Shown: positions 1 through 8,028 of the stretch, piece after piece
How the letters are laid out: every line of letters begins with the position of its first letter
How positions within the stretch are numbered: the stretch's first letter is position 1
DNA from: JAZQQB01 sp045628865
Lineage (GTDB): Bacteria > Bacillota > Clostridia > Lachnospirales > Lachnospiraceae
Reading direction: 5' to 3'
Assembly: GCA_045628865.1 (NCBI GenBank)
Contig: JAZQQB010000016.1
Span: 1 to 31,913, forward strand
Length of the DNA: 31,913 nt
Program-made: the position numbers and the translations under genes
Notes under the pieces: generated by a model
Databases searched by the model: none
Told to the model about the DNA's origin: nothing
Seen by the model: the letters and a program-made list of their open reading frames with translations, nothing else

Positions 1-500
1 TGATCCTGATAGTTGCAAAGACCATCATATACATCACTTGCAGTGGTCAAAAACTGCTGGGATCTTTGCATAAACAAATTCTGTGTTACGGAGCTGGATG
101 GATCCTTATAAAGTTCCTGAACAGATTCCCACATATTTTTCAAGGCATCAGAAAAAGTAGCCCCTTCCATTTCCCCCAACAAACTTTCGATTTCACCGAT
201 TGTTTCGTATGAGATGTCATAATAAGCGCTACGTCCAGATTCTCGTCTATGGCTCAAATCTAAAAACACATCTCTCACCTGTCTGGTTGCAGCATAAACA
301 GTACCTAAACCAATCTGTTTATTGGCTACAGCTCGCATATCAGTAGAGATTCTGTTATATATAGAGGAAGTCTGCAAAACCTGCTGACGTGTATATCCTT
401 CGGTTCCCACATTCGTAAGGTTATGAGCAACTGTATTAAGTTCATACTGACTAGTTGCAAATCCCGAATTTGCCACATAAAAAGCAGACATCAACGACAT
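1..500 (-). CDS. flgK: Flagellar hook-associated protein 1 (FlgK), N-terminal part, runs off the window
   Basis: Translating the minus strand from ATG at 500-498 gives about 166 residues without a stop, continuing past position 1. The N-terminus (MSLMSAFYVANSGF, then ELNTVAHNLTNVGTEGYTRQ) is the conserved rod/hook-family N-terminal motif shared by FlgK, FlgE and FlgG, and the following stretch resembles FlgK. FlgK forms the junction between hook and filament outside the cell. An AGAAAGG ribosome-binding site lies about 10 bases upstream. It follows flgN by 21 bases, the usual flgM-flgN-flgK order of Firmicutes, and FlgN is the export chaperone of FlgK and FlgL, which supports the call. Only the C-terminal part is missing, by the window edge. 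Confidence 0.93.
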   Translation of the reverse strand, partial: MSLMSAFYVANSGFATSQYELNTVAHNLTNVGTEGYTRQQVLQTSSIYNRISTDMRAVANKQIGLGTVYAATRQVRDVFLDLSHRRESGRSAYYDISYETIGEIESLLGEMEGATFSDALKNMWESVQELYKDPSSSVTQNLFMQRSQQFLTTASDVYDGLCNYQD

Positions 501-521
501 ACTAATACCTAGACCTTTCTA

Positions 522-1046
522 TTATTGCTTCGCATCAAATCCGCCAAACTCCATTGCATTGCCCATGTGGTAACCACTGTTCATTGCTTTGTTCGTGTAG
601 TTCGCCGTCTCTGGCGCAGCCTTCATAGCCCGGAAAATATTTAAATTGAAATCAATGAGTTCTAAACTCTGTTCGATCAATGTCTGATTATGTTCATTGA
701 CCTGCTGCATATCAGCAATGGTTTTTTTCAATTCATCATGAACCTCCGCCAGGATTTTCTGTTCCCTGGGAGATTTTCCAAGCATGGTAATCAGGTTAGA
801 AAGTTTCAACTTTTCAACATCCTTGTTTAGTACATTGCCAATGTCTGATAAGACCTCTACTCTTTTTTTCTCTAAAGAATTGATCCTTCCGACAATGATT
901 TGTTCCTCATCCGTGATTCTTTCCAATTCTTCCAAGTTCCCCTGGATAATCACCGGGGTCTTGGTTCTGGATAACTCAACTAAGCTTTTATATTCCCTAT
1001 TTTCAGTTTGTAGAACATCAATTAGATTCTCTAATAAACTTGCCAC
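522..1046 (-). CDS. flgN: FlgN-family flagellar export chaperone
   Basis: This 174-residue, mostly helical, charged protein (coiled-coil-rich from about residue 5 to 135, Gly/Asn-rich tail) matches the FlgN chaperone family in length and pattern (LLENLIDVLQTENREYKSL at the N-terminus, LRxQ-like helix turns later). FlgN binds hook-associated proteins FlgK and FlgL in the cytoplasm and delivers them to the flagellar export apparatus. The start is a GTG at 1046-1044, preceded by GGAGAAA. It sits between flgM (38 bases upstream) and flgK (21 bases downstream), so the three are most likely co-transcribed. The family is weakly conserved in sequence, so position in the operon carries part of the identification. 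Confidence 0.88.
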   Translation of the reverse strand: MASLLENLIDVLQTENREYKSLVELSRTKTPVIIQGNLEELERITDEEQIIVGRINSLEKKRVEVLSDIGNVLNKDVEKLKLSNLITMLGKSPREQKILAEVHDELKKTIADMQQVNEHNQTLIEQSLELIDFNLNIFRAMKAAPETANYTNKAMNSGYHMGNAMEFGGFDAKQ

Positions 1047-1084
1047 GTGAGTTTCTCCATTCCCTTCATCTTTTTTTGACCCTA

Positions 1085-1360
1085 CTACAAAGTAAATTTA
1101 GACAACAATTTATCTACCAAATCCTCGTCACTCACATCATAAGTACCAGCTTCAATGCTTTCCTTTAATGGAGTCACTTTATCTTTTCTGATATCATCAG
1201 TCTGATTTAAAGCAGTTTTTACAGTCTGGATATCCTTTCCAGCCTTTGAAATCTGCACCTGATCTGCAAAGCTAGCAGATTTGCTGTCTGTTTTCTTGGT
1301 GTTTTTGGTGTTTGTTGCATTATACAACTGCTGCACCTGCAAAAAATTGTCGATACGCAT
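1085..1360 (-). CDS. flgM: Anti-sigma-28 factor FlgM
   Basis: The protein is 91 residues. Its C-terminal half carries the FlgM signature: a run of DIRKDKVTPLKESIEAGTYD followed by VSDEDLVDKLL, the two helices that wrap sigma-28. The N-terminal half is Ser/Thr/Lys-rich and probably disordered, as in the family. FlgM holds sigma-28 (FliA/SigD) inactive until the hook is complete, then is exported. The ATG at 1360 follows GGAGGAG. A sigma-28-type promoter lies about 150 bases upstream (1514-1541), so FlgM is expected to sit in a feedback loop with the sigma factor it inhibits. Confidence 0.93.
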   Translation of the reverse strand: MRIDNFLQVQQLYNATNTKNTKKTDSKSASFADQVQISKAGKDIQTVKTALNQTDDIRKDKVTPLKESIEAGTYDVSDEDLVDKLLSKFTL

Positions 1361-1513
1361 AAAAGACTCCTCCTTCCTTGGATTCCATTACATCCATAAT
1401 TTGAAAGTATACCGTTTCCTCCTGAAACAAACCTTTCAATCTATGTAAGCAATTCCGATGAAATCTAACCATTCCCCAATCATTAGATTTCCCAATTCCC
1501 TTTGTTATAAAAT

Positions 1514-1541
1514 TTATCGGAGCGTTTTACATAAGACTTTA
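1514..1541 (-). promoter_or_regulatory. Sigma-28 (flagellar) promoter for flgM-flgN-flgK
   Basis: On the minus strand TAAA (1541-1538) is followed after 16 bases by TCCGATAA (1521-1514). The known consensus is TAAA, 14-16 bases, GCCGATAA (or GCCGATAT), so seven of eight -10 bases match. The expected transcription start is near 1507, about 147 bases ahead of flgM. No convincing sigma-A promoter was seen between here and flgM. Confidence 0.75.
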
Positions 1542-1580
1542 GTAAATTTTTTAATTTTTTTCAAAAATTTTTATTTAAAG

Positions 1581-1628
1581 CTCCCAATCCCCTTGGCCTC
1601 CTTCCTCACTGGCCAAGAGGATTGGGAG
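1581..1628 (-). terminator. Strong hairpin, probable terminator of the csoR-copA unit
   Basis: Positions 1581-1598 pair with 1611-1628 in 17 of 18 positions around a 12-base loop. On the minus strand the hairpin is followed by an A/T-rich stretch with a short T run (AAAAATTTTTG), a weak but plausible U-tract. It separates copA from the sigma-28 promoter of the flagellar operon. Confidence 0.6.
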
Positions 1629-1647
1629 TAGCTATAATCCTCCTAAG

Positions 1648-1700
1648 CGGCGAAAAGGGACATGACAGGAGGTCATGTCCCTTTTGCCGGATACTTTTTT
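1648..1700. terminator. Second hairpin directly after copA, T-run on the plus strand
   Basis: A stem of about 18 base pairs (1648-1666 with 1672-1689, one bulged G, 5-base loop) abuts the copA stop codon. The T run (1694-1700) lies on the plus strand and the complementary A run precedes the stem on the minus strand. It may terminate readthrough from either direction together with the hairpin at 1581-1628, or protect the 3' end of copA mRNA. Confidence 0.55.
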
Positions 1701-1909
1701 TAGTTGATGGAAAGAACTGTGTAGTCTTTTGCCTCTACCGCAGCTTTTAAGGTATCGTCTGATACTTCTTTTTCTAAAGTAACCACTGCTGTTCCTTCTT
1801 CGTGGCTAACCTTTGCTTCACTAACTCCTTCTAAGCTTTCTAATGCCTTCTTAACAGAAGCCTCACAGTGTCCACACATCATTCCTTCGATTTTCATTGT
1901 TTTTGTCAT
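1700..1909 (-). CDS. Possible free CopZ-like copper chaperone made from an internal start in copA
   Basis: The last 69 codons of copA form a complete metal-binding domain, starting MTKTMKIEGMMCGHC. Directly upstream of the internal ATG at 1909-1907 is AAGGAG followed by 8 bases, a near-ideal ribosome-binding site in the middle of a long reading frame. CopZ chaperones (about 69 residues) normally come from a separate gene beside copA. What is seen is the in-frame RBS and ATG; that the ribosome uses it is inference. If it does, the locus makes both the long pump and a soluble chaperone from one message. Confidence 0.4.
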   Translation of the reverse strand: MTKTMKIEGMMCGHCEASVKKALESLEGVSEAKVSHEEGTAVVTLEKEVSDDTLKAAVEAKDYTVLSIN

Positions 1910-4270
1910 TGTCTTTTCTCCTTCTTCTACAATTTTTTTCTTCTTTTTATGATCATACTTTCCATCATGGATCTTACAGAAATTCAATCTAAGAGCATTG
2001 GTTACCACACAAAAGCTGGATAAGCTCATGGCAGCTGCCCCAAACATAGGATTTAGCTCCCATCCGGTTAAGTGTACGTATACACCTGCTGCCAGCGGAA
2101 TTCCAATCACATTATATATAAATGCCCAGAAAAGATTCTCATATATATTTCTAAGGGTTGCTCTGCTTAATCGAATAGCTGCTGGAACATCTGACATTTC
2201 ACTCTTCATCAATACCACATTTGCGGCATCTATGGCTACATCTGCTCCTGCACCTATTGCAATTCCAATATCTGCCCTAGTCAAAGCAGGCGCATCATTG
2301 ATGCCATCTCCAACCATGGCTACCCTGCCCTTTTTCTGAAGGGAACGTATCACTGCTTCCTTGCCTTCAGGTAGTACCCCTGCGATGACTTCATCTACGC
2401 CAGCCTTTTCTCCAATCGCCTTAGCAGTTCGCTCATTGTCTCCTGTTAGCATCACAACATGAATTCCCTGATTCTTAAGCTCTGCAATAGCTTTTGGTGC
2501 ATCCTCTTTCATCACATCTGCTACAGCTATGATTCCTAAAAAGGTTCCATCTAAGATAAACAAAAGAGGTGTTTTTCCTTGGTTGGATAGATCATTGGCC
2601 TTGTTAACATATGTTTCATCCACATTTCCAACTGTTTGGATATATGCTAAACTTCCACCCAAAAGTTCCTTGTCCTGATCCTGCTCCTTTATAATACCCT
2701 TTAGTCCATTTCCTGGCATTGCACTAAACTGACGAATATCTTCTGATATTTCATTGTTCTCCTTTGCTTTCTCACAAATTGCCTTTGCCAGAGGATGTTC
2801 GCTTTTACTTTCTAAAGAATATGCATAATTAAGCAACTGTTTTTCAGTGATTGCCGTAGCAGGAATCAGATCTGTAACCTTCGGTTCTCCTTTGGTAATG
2901 GTGCCTGTCTTATCCAATGCAATAATATCTATCTTGCCTGCTTCCTCTAAGGATGCTGCTGTCTTAAACAGGATACCATTTTTGGCTCCCATTCCATTTC
3001 CTACCATAATTGCTACGGGTGTTGCAAGCCCAAGAGCACAAGGACAGCTGATCACCAATACAGATATGGCTCTTGCCAGACTATATCCAACAGTCTGTCC
3101 CACAAGCAACCATACAATAAAGGTCACGATTGAAATACTGATCACTGCAGGGACAAACACACCCGACACCTTATCTGCTACCTTGGCAATAGGCGCCTTA
3201 GTGGCGGCTGCATCACTGACCATCTGAATGATCTGGGAAAGCGTGGTGTCCTCTCCCACACGGGTTGCACGACATTTGATAAAGCCCTCCTGATTGATGG
3301 TTGCTGCCGAAACGCTGTCTCCCGGCTGCTTATCCACTGGAATACTTTCTCCTGTTAATGCAGACTCGTTGATGGCGCTGCTGCCTTCTAAGATCACACC
3401 ATCTACTGGAATACTCTCTCCTGGACGAACTACAAAGATATCCTCTATCTGCACCTGTTCAATAGGAACTGTATTCTCCTTACCATCCTTTACGATCACC
3501 GCTGTCTTTGGTGCAAGCTTCATCAAAGCCTTTAATGCATCTGTTGTTTTCCCCTTACTTTTTGCTTCTAACATCTTCCCTACTGTAATAAGGGTAAGGA
3601 TCATCGCCGCCGATTCAAAATAAAACTCCATCATATAGTGCATGACCAGGTCTGGATCATTCTTTACCTGTGCATCTGTCATTGCAAAAAGTGCCCAGGT
3701 ACTATATAAAAATGCAGCTGAAGCCCCTAGGGCTACCAGGGTATCCATGTTAGGGCTTCTATGCCATAGGCTCTTAAAACCACTGATAAAAAATTTCTGG
3801 TTGATCACCATGATAATGATGGTAAGAAGCATCTGTGCAAGCCCCATCATCACATGATTTCCTTCCATGAACGCCGGAACCTGCCAGTTCCACATCATAT
3901 GTCCCATGGAAAAATACATTAAAATCAGCAAAAAGAACACCGATGCGATCAACCGTTTCTTTATAATCGGTGTTTCGTGATCCTTTAACTGTTCTATTTG
4001 GGCTTCCATGGAGTCTGCCGGTCCGTTTGTTCCGGCATTTGTGTTGGTAGCTCGCCCTGCACCCCCACCTGCCCCTTTTATCGATGCTCCATATCCGGCA
4101 TCTGTAACGGCCTTGATAATATCCTGTTCCTTATAGTCCCCTTCCACGCCCATGGAATTGGTCAATAAGCTTACTGAACAGCTTTCAACTCCATTCACCT
4201 TGGAAACTGCCTTCTCTACCCTGGCAACACAGGCGGCACAGCTCATTCCTGTCACTGTAAACTGTTTCAT
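1700..4270 (-). CDS. copA: Copper-exporting P1B-type ATPase with N- and C-terminal metal-binding domains
   Basis: The 856-residue protein pumps Cu(I) out across the cytoplasmic membrane using ATP. Visible in order: an N-terminal heavy-metal-associated domain with GMSCAAC (residues 8-14), a Gly-rich linker, a set of hydrophobic membrane segments, the actuator region with TGES, the metal-translocating SCPCALG motif (about 408-414), the phosphorylated Asp of DKTGT (D453), SEHP and GDGINDAP. After the last membrane segments and a Lys-rich linker, a second heavy-metal domain with GMMCGHC closes the protein (from about residue 788). Family members usually have these domains at the N-terminus, so the C-terminal one looks like a CopZ chaperone fused to the pump. 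The ATG at 4270 lies 38 bases past csoR, which forms one operon with it. Confidence 0.95.
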   Translation of the reverse strand: MKQFTVTGMSCAACVARVEKAVSKVNGVESCSVSLLTNSMGVEGDYKEQDIIKAVTDAGYGASIKGAGGGAGRATNTNAGTNGPADSMEAQIEQLKDHETPIIKKRLIASVFFLLILMYFSMGHMMWNWQVPAFMEGNHVMMGLAQMLLTIIIMVINQKFFISGFKSLWHRSPNMDTLVALGASAAFLYSTWALFAMTDAQVKNDPDLVMHYMMEFYFESAAMILTLITVGKMLEAKSKGKTTDALKALMKLAPKTAVIVKDGKENTVPIEQVQIEDIFVVRPGESIPVDGVILEGSSAINESALTGESIPVDKQPGDSVSAATINQEGFIKCRATRVGEDTTLSQIIQMVSDAAATKAPIAKVADKVSGVFVPAVISISIVTFIVWLLVGQTVGYSLARAISVLVISCPCALGLATPVAIMVGNGMGAKNGILFKTAASLEEAGKIDIIALDKTGTITKGEPKVTDLIPATAITEKQLLNYAYSLESKSEHPLAKAICEKAKENNEISEDIRQFSAMPGNGLKGIIKEQDQDKELLGGSLAYIQTVGNVDETYVNKANDLSNQGKTPLLFILDGTFLGIIAVADVMKEDAPKAIAELKNQGIHVVMLTGDNERTAKAIGEKAGVDEVIAGVLPEGKEAVIRSLQKKGRVAMVGDGINDAPALTRADIGIAIGAGADVAIDAANVVLMKSEMSDVPAAIRLSRATLRNIYENLFWAFIYNVIGIPLAAGVYVHLTGWELNPMFGAAAMSLSSFCVVTNALRLNFCKIHDGKYDHKKKKKIVEEGEKTMTKTMKIEGMMCGHCEASVKKALESLEGVSEAKVSHEEGTAVVTLEKEVSDDTLKAAVEAKDYTVLSIN

Positions 4271-4308
4271 TTATTTCATCACCTTTCCCGATATACTGAT
4301 GCACTCCA

Positions 4309-4572
4309 TCACTTCATCACTTTTCCCAACACACCAATCAGTTCATCTATTTTCTCATCCATCTCCTGTTCACTCTCTGCATTTTTCACACAGCTTTTTA
4401 AGTGGGCCGATAATACTTCTTTATTAGCTTTGTTTAATACTGCCACCGCTGCCATAAGCTGATTGGATATTTCCATACAATATCTGTCATCTTCGATCAT
4501 ATTTAAAATTCCATCAATTTGTCCCCTTGCAGTTTTCAATAAATTACTTACCTTTGTATGATCAGCCTGCAT
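4309..4572 (-). CDS. csoR: CsoR-family copper-sensing repressor
   Basis: This 87-residue all-helical protein belongs to the CsoR/RcnR/FrmR family. The Cu(I)-binding triad of CsoR is present with the right spacing: C32 (DDRYC), H57 and C61 (SAHLKSC). In the family the apo-protein binds a G/C-tract operator and represses copA; Cu(I) binding releases it. It is the first gene of the csoR-copA unit, and a matching operator sits in its promoter (4627-4650). ATG at 4572 follows GAAAGGGAG. The Cys-His-Cys pattern argues against the formaldehyde sensor FrmR (Cys-His-x) and nickel sensor RcnR. Confidence 0.92.
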   Translation of the reverse strand: MQADHTKVSNLLKTARGQIDGILNMIEDDRYCMEISNQLMAAVAVLNKANKEVLSAHLKSCVKNAESEQEMDEKIDELIGVLGKVMK

Positions 4573-4626
4573 AGTATCTCCCTTTCTATATCATTTATAA
4601 CGAAACAAAAAAAATTCATGATATCA

Positions 4627-4650
4627 ACCCCCCCCAGGGGTGGGGTATGC
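4627..4650 (-). promoter_or_regulatory. CsoR-type operator
   Basis: On the minus strand the sequence ATACCCCACCCCTGGGGGGG, then GTTGA, carries a TACCCC half and a G-tract half around the centre, the pattern of CsoR operators (for example TACCC-(N)-GGGTA types). It lies just downstream of the -10 box at 4655-4660, where bound repressor would block initiation. The run of nine C residues makes the exact dyad axis uncertain. Confidence 0.7.
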
Positions 4651-4654
4651 TTTT

Positions 4655-4683
4655 AGTATATCAAAAAGCCCCTGTTTCTACAA
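4655..4683 (-). promoter_or_regulatory. Sigma-A promoter of csoR-copA
   Basis: Minus strand TTGTAG (4683-4678), 17-base spacer, TATACT (4660-4655). The -10 box is one base from consensus and the spacing is ideal. The -35 box lies in the loop of the terminator of the preceding gene (4662-4700). Confidence 0.7.
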
Positions 4684-4700
4684 GAGGTAAAAACCGGGGC
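4662..4700 (-). terminator. Rho-independent terminator of the AEC permease gene
   Basis: Minus strand GCCCC-G-GTTT (from 4700) pairs with AAAC-A-GGGGC (ending 4668) and is followed at once by TTTTTG. It sits 9 bases after the stop codon of the AEC permease and overlaps the csoR promoter. Confidence 0.8.
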
Positions 4701-4708
4701 CATATACT

Positions 4709-5608
4709 CTACATCAATATCATCGACAACACTGGCATGGTAATAACCGACAAAACCGTTGTCAGCGCCACACCTTTAGAGGAAACCTCTGTATCTCCCC
4801 CATACTGCTGAGCGATCATAACTGTCATGCTTCCAACTGGAGCAGTGATCATGATCAAACACACTCCCAATAAGGTTGGATCCGATACAAGCAGCTTCAT
4901 CACAGGGAAAAATGCCAGTGGAAATACCACCAATCGCAACAGGGTAAAAACAAGAAGTCTCACATCACCCAAAAGACTTTTCACAGTCAGTCCCACAAAG
5001 GTGGAACCAATGATCATCATACTAAGAGGAGCAGTCATACCACTGATCATTCCAATTCCATCCACCACATATTTCGGGCAGGAAACCTTGCATAGATAAA
5101 GAGTAATTGCAATGATACAGGTAATCACACCCACATTCACAATTTTCTTTAAATTCGAAAGACTCAGCTTTTCTCCGCTGATCATCATGATACCGTAAGT
5201 ATACATGAGCAGGGAATACAGCATGTTAAAAATGGTTGCGAACATAACCGCTCCGTCTCCATACATAGCCTTAATCAGCGGAATTCCCATGAAACCGATA
5301 TTGGCAAAAACCGTCATGATACTATAGGATTTACATTCCTTTTTTCTTAATAGAAACGGCATCAATGTTCCAACGACCAACAATACTCCATACATCAAAA
5401 GCGCAACCCAAAGTGTCTGCACCATCAGATCCTCAGGTACACGGTCCTTTCCAAGGGCACTGTTTAAGATCATTGCAGGATTACATACATTCACAACCAC
5501 CCAGGACATCTTCTTGCTTGTCACAGGATCTAGAATATCCTTTTTGGCCAGAAAAAATCCCAAAACCATGATCAGAAATAAAATTATCATCTGCTGTAAT
5601 AAAATCAT
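4709..5608 (-). CDS. AEC-family (auxin efflux carrier-like) permease
   Basis: The 299-residue protein is almost entirely hydrophobic with about ten predicted membrane segments and the AEC arrangement: an N-terminal half beginning MILLQQMIILFLIMVLGFFL and ending around residue 150, a short loop, and a second half with the MTAPLSMMIIGST and TAPVGSMTVMIAQQYGGD stretches typical of the family. AEC transporters in bacteria carry small organic acids such as malate or malonate; the substrate here cannot be read from sequence. It stands alone: its terminator follows directly, and the upstream gap holds the terminator of the ABC operon. ATG at 5608; no strong SD is evident (TATACGATG context with GAGGTTATACG upstream). 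Confidence 0.85.
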   Translation of the reverse strand: MILLQQMIILFLIMVLGFFLAKKDILDPVTSKKMSWVVVNVCNPAMILNSALGKDRVPEDLMVQTLWVALLMYGVLLVVGTLMPFLLRKKECKSYSIMTVFANIGFMGIPLIKAMYGDGAVMFATIFNMLYSLLMYTYGIMMISGEKLSLSNLKKIVNVGVITCIIAITLYLCKVSCPKYVVDGIGMISGMTAPLSMMIIGSTFVGLTVKSLLGDVRLLVFTLLRLVVFPLAFFPVMKLLVSDPTLLGVCLIMITAPVGSMTVMIAQQYGGDTEVSSKGVALTTVLSVITMPVLSMILM

Positions 5609-5635
5609 CGTATAACCTCACACATCAAACCACAA

Positions 5636-5668
5636 AAAGAGAGCATCCTGTAGATACTCTCATTTTTG
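5636..5668. terminator. Terminator after the Lnr-like ABC operon
   Basis: GAGAGTATC (minus strand) pairs with GATGCTCTC over a 5-base loop, with one mismatch, and is followed by TTTTTG. The flanks are A-rich and T-rich on both strands, so it may also work in the other direction. Confidence 0.7.
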
Positions 5669-5730
5669 TCTTCACTCTATTAATCATCACCAATTTTAAA
5701 AAATTCATACATCAATGTCAAGTGCGTCTT

Positions 5731-6897
5731 CTAAGTTCTTTTTCTTTTCGCATTACTGATCACGACGCCTAATACAAAAACTGCAATACCTGAAACAACC
5801 ATGATTCCTGCCTGAAGCAGTAACGTATTCATAAATTGCCCTGTTGCCTTTGTCATTGCTGCAATCATATTGTTGTTCTTGATATACCAAAAGGTTGGTA
5901 TAAAACGGGCAACCTTTAATACAGCTTCTCCCATAACCTCTTGTGGAACAAAAACACCGCCAAGGAAACAAAGAGATAAACTTAAAACATTAACCAATCC
6001 GTTTAATCCTTCGATATTTTTTGAAATTGTTCCCACCAAATAGGAAAGTCCAATAAAGAAAACAAGCATTGCCAATAGATTCAGCATAAAATAAGGCATT
6101 CTCTCATCATGAAAAACCTTTCCACCAGACAAAATGCATGCAATCAATAAGGCAACTGCATAGATCAGAATTGAAAACACAAAAACACCTGCAACCATGC
6201 CCAATGTTCTGTTTCGTAAAGGAGTACAGCTACATTCTGTCCTATCCTTTACTTCCTGCTCATTGATCTTTAACATAATAACGCCAATGGAAATAACACT
6301 GACAGCTCCAAACAAATATGGGAAATATATAAAAATACCCTTTACTACATCATTCTGGTTCTGATTTACAAAACTGGCAAGATTTACCGTCACCACCTTT
6401 TCATGATTATCCATTAGCACCCTTGTAGCATCCTCAAAAGAATATCCGCTATCTAATAGCACGGAAAGCTTTTCATTATACATCGTTAATTCTGATTCAA
6501 ACATAGAAGAAGAAAAGGAACCTGGAACCTTTATATTGGATAGCTCCTTTGTTTCCACATCTGGGTTGATCAAGGAATCAGAAAAGCCCTCTGGGATTAC
6601 AAGCACATAATCAAGTGCTAACCAATACAGTTCATCCATGATTTTCTCCTGATCATTTTCAATCAGTCGAATGTTATGCTTACTTTCGAAATACTCCTGG
6701 ATTGCCTTTGAGTAAACGCCTTCATCTTCATCCACAATACCAATATCCAATTTATCTGCCACAAATCCCTTCGTTTCTTCCCCTGAATACTGGAGTTTTG
6801 TCAGCACTACGACCATTGCAATGAAAACAATAAAATAAATCACAATCATTTTTCTATTTGCTTTTAATAATTTATAGAAAAGTCTAAAGACTTGCAT
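5731..6897 (-). CDS. ABC-2 type permease, second subunit (LnrN-like)
   Basis: This 388-residue membrane protein has one N-terminal membrane segment (about 14-34), a large extracytoplasmic domain (about 35-185) and five to six membrane segments in the C-terminal half, with the FLGGVFVP motif (about 315-322) found in ABC-2 drug-export permeases. That layout is shared by the paired permeases of linearmycin-type exporters and YhgE/Pip-like proteins. It overlaps the preceding permease gene by 14 bases, so the two are translationally coupled and probably form the heterodimeric channel served by the ATPase at 8029-8961. Lys/Arg-rich tail. Substrate unknown; export of, or resistance to, membrane-active compounds is the family role. 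Confidence 0.85.
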   Translation of the reverse strand: MQVFRLFYKLLKANRKMIVIYFIVFIAMVVVLTKLQYSGEETKGFVADKLDIGIVDEDEGVYSKAIQEYFESKHNIRLIENDQEKIMDELYWLALDYVLVIPEGFSDSLINPDVETKELSNIKVPGSFSSSMFESELTMYNEKLSVLLDSGYSFEDATRVLMDNHEKVVTVNLASFVNQNQNDVVKGIFIYFPYLFGAVSVISIGVIMLKINEQEVKDRTECSCTPLRNRTLGMVAGVFVFSILIYAVALLIACILSGGKVFHDERMPYFMLNLLAMLVFFIGLSYLVGTISKNIEGLNGLVNVLSLSLCFLGGVFVPQEVMGEAVLKVARFIPTFWYIKNNNMIAAMTKATGQFMNTLLLQAGIMVVSGIAVFVLGVVISNAKRKRT

Positions 6898-8017
6898 ATT
6901 TAACCCTCCGTAATTTCATAACACTAGCTATAAGAAACAGCACACCAATCAAAAACAGAGTTCCCAGATTAGTCCAGTATTTCTGATAATCCCCGAAAAC
7001 TGCCAGACTCTTATAGCTATTTACAATCAATGTAGCAGGATTGATGCGATTGATAATCGGACAATTTTTTTCTAATACAAAAGTGATATCTGCCCACTGC
7101 AAACCTGCAAAGAAAGAACTGATCATAAAAAACGCTACACAATAACCGCCCTTTTGCTTCTTATTTCCTTTTCCAAATGTAGAAATACACATTCCCCCGG
7201 CAATTCCACAAAAGTTTCCCACAAAGGTAGCTAGCATGATAAGAAACAGATTGCTGCCAAAATCTCTATGAAGCACCACCACACAGAAAAGCAAAACAAT
7301 AATCGATACCACATCATATAAAATAAACAGGGATAAAAAATCTATAGTGATCTGTCTTACCTTGGTAGTTGGCGCCACACCTCTTCTGGCTCCAATCACC
7401 GAACAGTCTGCCTGAAGATTACAACCTACTGAACAGCCTACACTACTTGCAATCAAACATGTCATTGCTAACAATGCGTAAAAATACTGTGAATATGGAT
7501 CCTTATCTAGACCCTTTAATGAAATGTTGGTAAGTCCTATCTCATGAAGTGTTTCTCCACTCATTGCCTGCATAACAGCCTCTAGCCGTTCCGGATGCTC
7601 TGCCATAATGCTTAACAGAAGCTGCTCATTCTGCATATACTGATCTACAAAGGATTCTATCAGGGTTCCTTTGATTTCTGATCTGGCTACCGTAATGGTA
7701 TACTGATTATCCGGCTCGATGATTCCAACGATTTTTTCATCCTCCAAATCCTTCAATGCTTTCTCCATGGATTCATATATAGTAACAGAAAACATATTTT
7801 TCCCATTATCCATGGCAATATTTTTCGTGATCTCTACAAACTCTGAATTCTCAGTCGTGATAATCGCAATTGGTACTTCTGTAAACATGTTTGCTTCTTG
7901 CAATCCCCCAAACACAAAATAAAACAGGGTTCCTAAAAAGATTGGAAATAGTAGTGGCCAAAATATATTTGATTTTTCCTTGATCAATGACTTGATCAGA
8001 TATATTCCATGCTGCAT
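6884..8017 (-). CDS. ABC-2 type permease, first subunit (LnrM-like)
   Basis: The 377-residue protein starts with a membrane segment (about 20-36: IFWPLLFPIFLGTLFYF), then a roughly 140-residue extracytoplasmic domain, then about five membrane segments (from about 180). Its length and topology match its downstream partner, and both match LnrM and LnrN of Bacillus. It lies 11 bases after the ATPase gene. The region SVGCSVGCNLQADCSVIGARRG is Cys-rich in a loop between membrane segments, which is unusual but not diagnostic. Role inferred: one half of the translocation pore of a three-gene exporter. Confidence 0.85.
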   Translation of the reverse strand: MQHGIYLIKSLIKEKSNIFWPLLFPIFLGTLFYFVFGGLQEANMFTEVPIAIITTENSEFVEITKNIAMDNGKNMFSVTIYESMEKALKDLEDEKIVGIIEPDNQYTITVARSEIKGTLIESFVDQYMQNEQLLLSIMAEHPERLEAVMQAMSGETLHEIGLTNISLKGLDKDPYSQYFYALLAMTCLIASSVGCSVGCNLQADCSVIGARRGVAPTTKVRQITIDFLSLFILYDVVSIIVLLFCVVVLHRDFGSNLFLIMLATFVGNFCGIAGGMCISTFGKGNKKQKGGYCVAFFMISSFFAGLQWADITFVLEKNCPIINRINPATLIVNSYKSLAVFGDYQKYWTNLGTLFLIGVLFLIASVMKLRRVKYASL

Positions 8018-8028
8018 GGTTTTTCCCC

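Noticed and set aside
1998..3857. Several plus-strand frames over copA
   Set aside because: They are antisense shadows of a clearly coding minus-strand gene and lack ribosome-binding sites.
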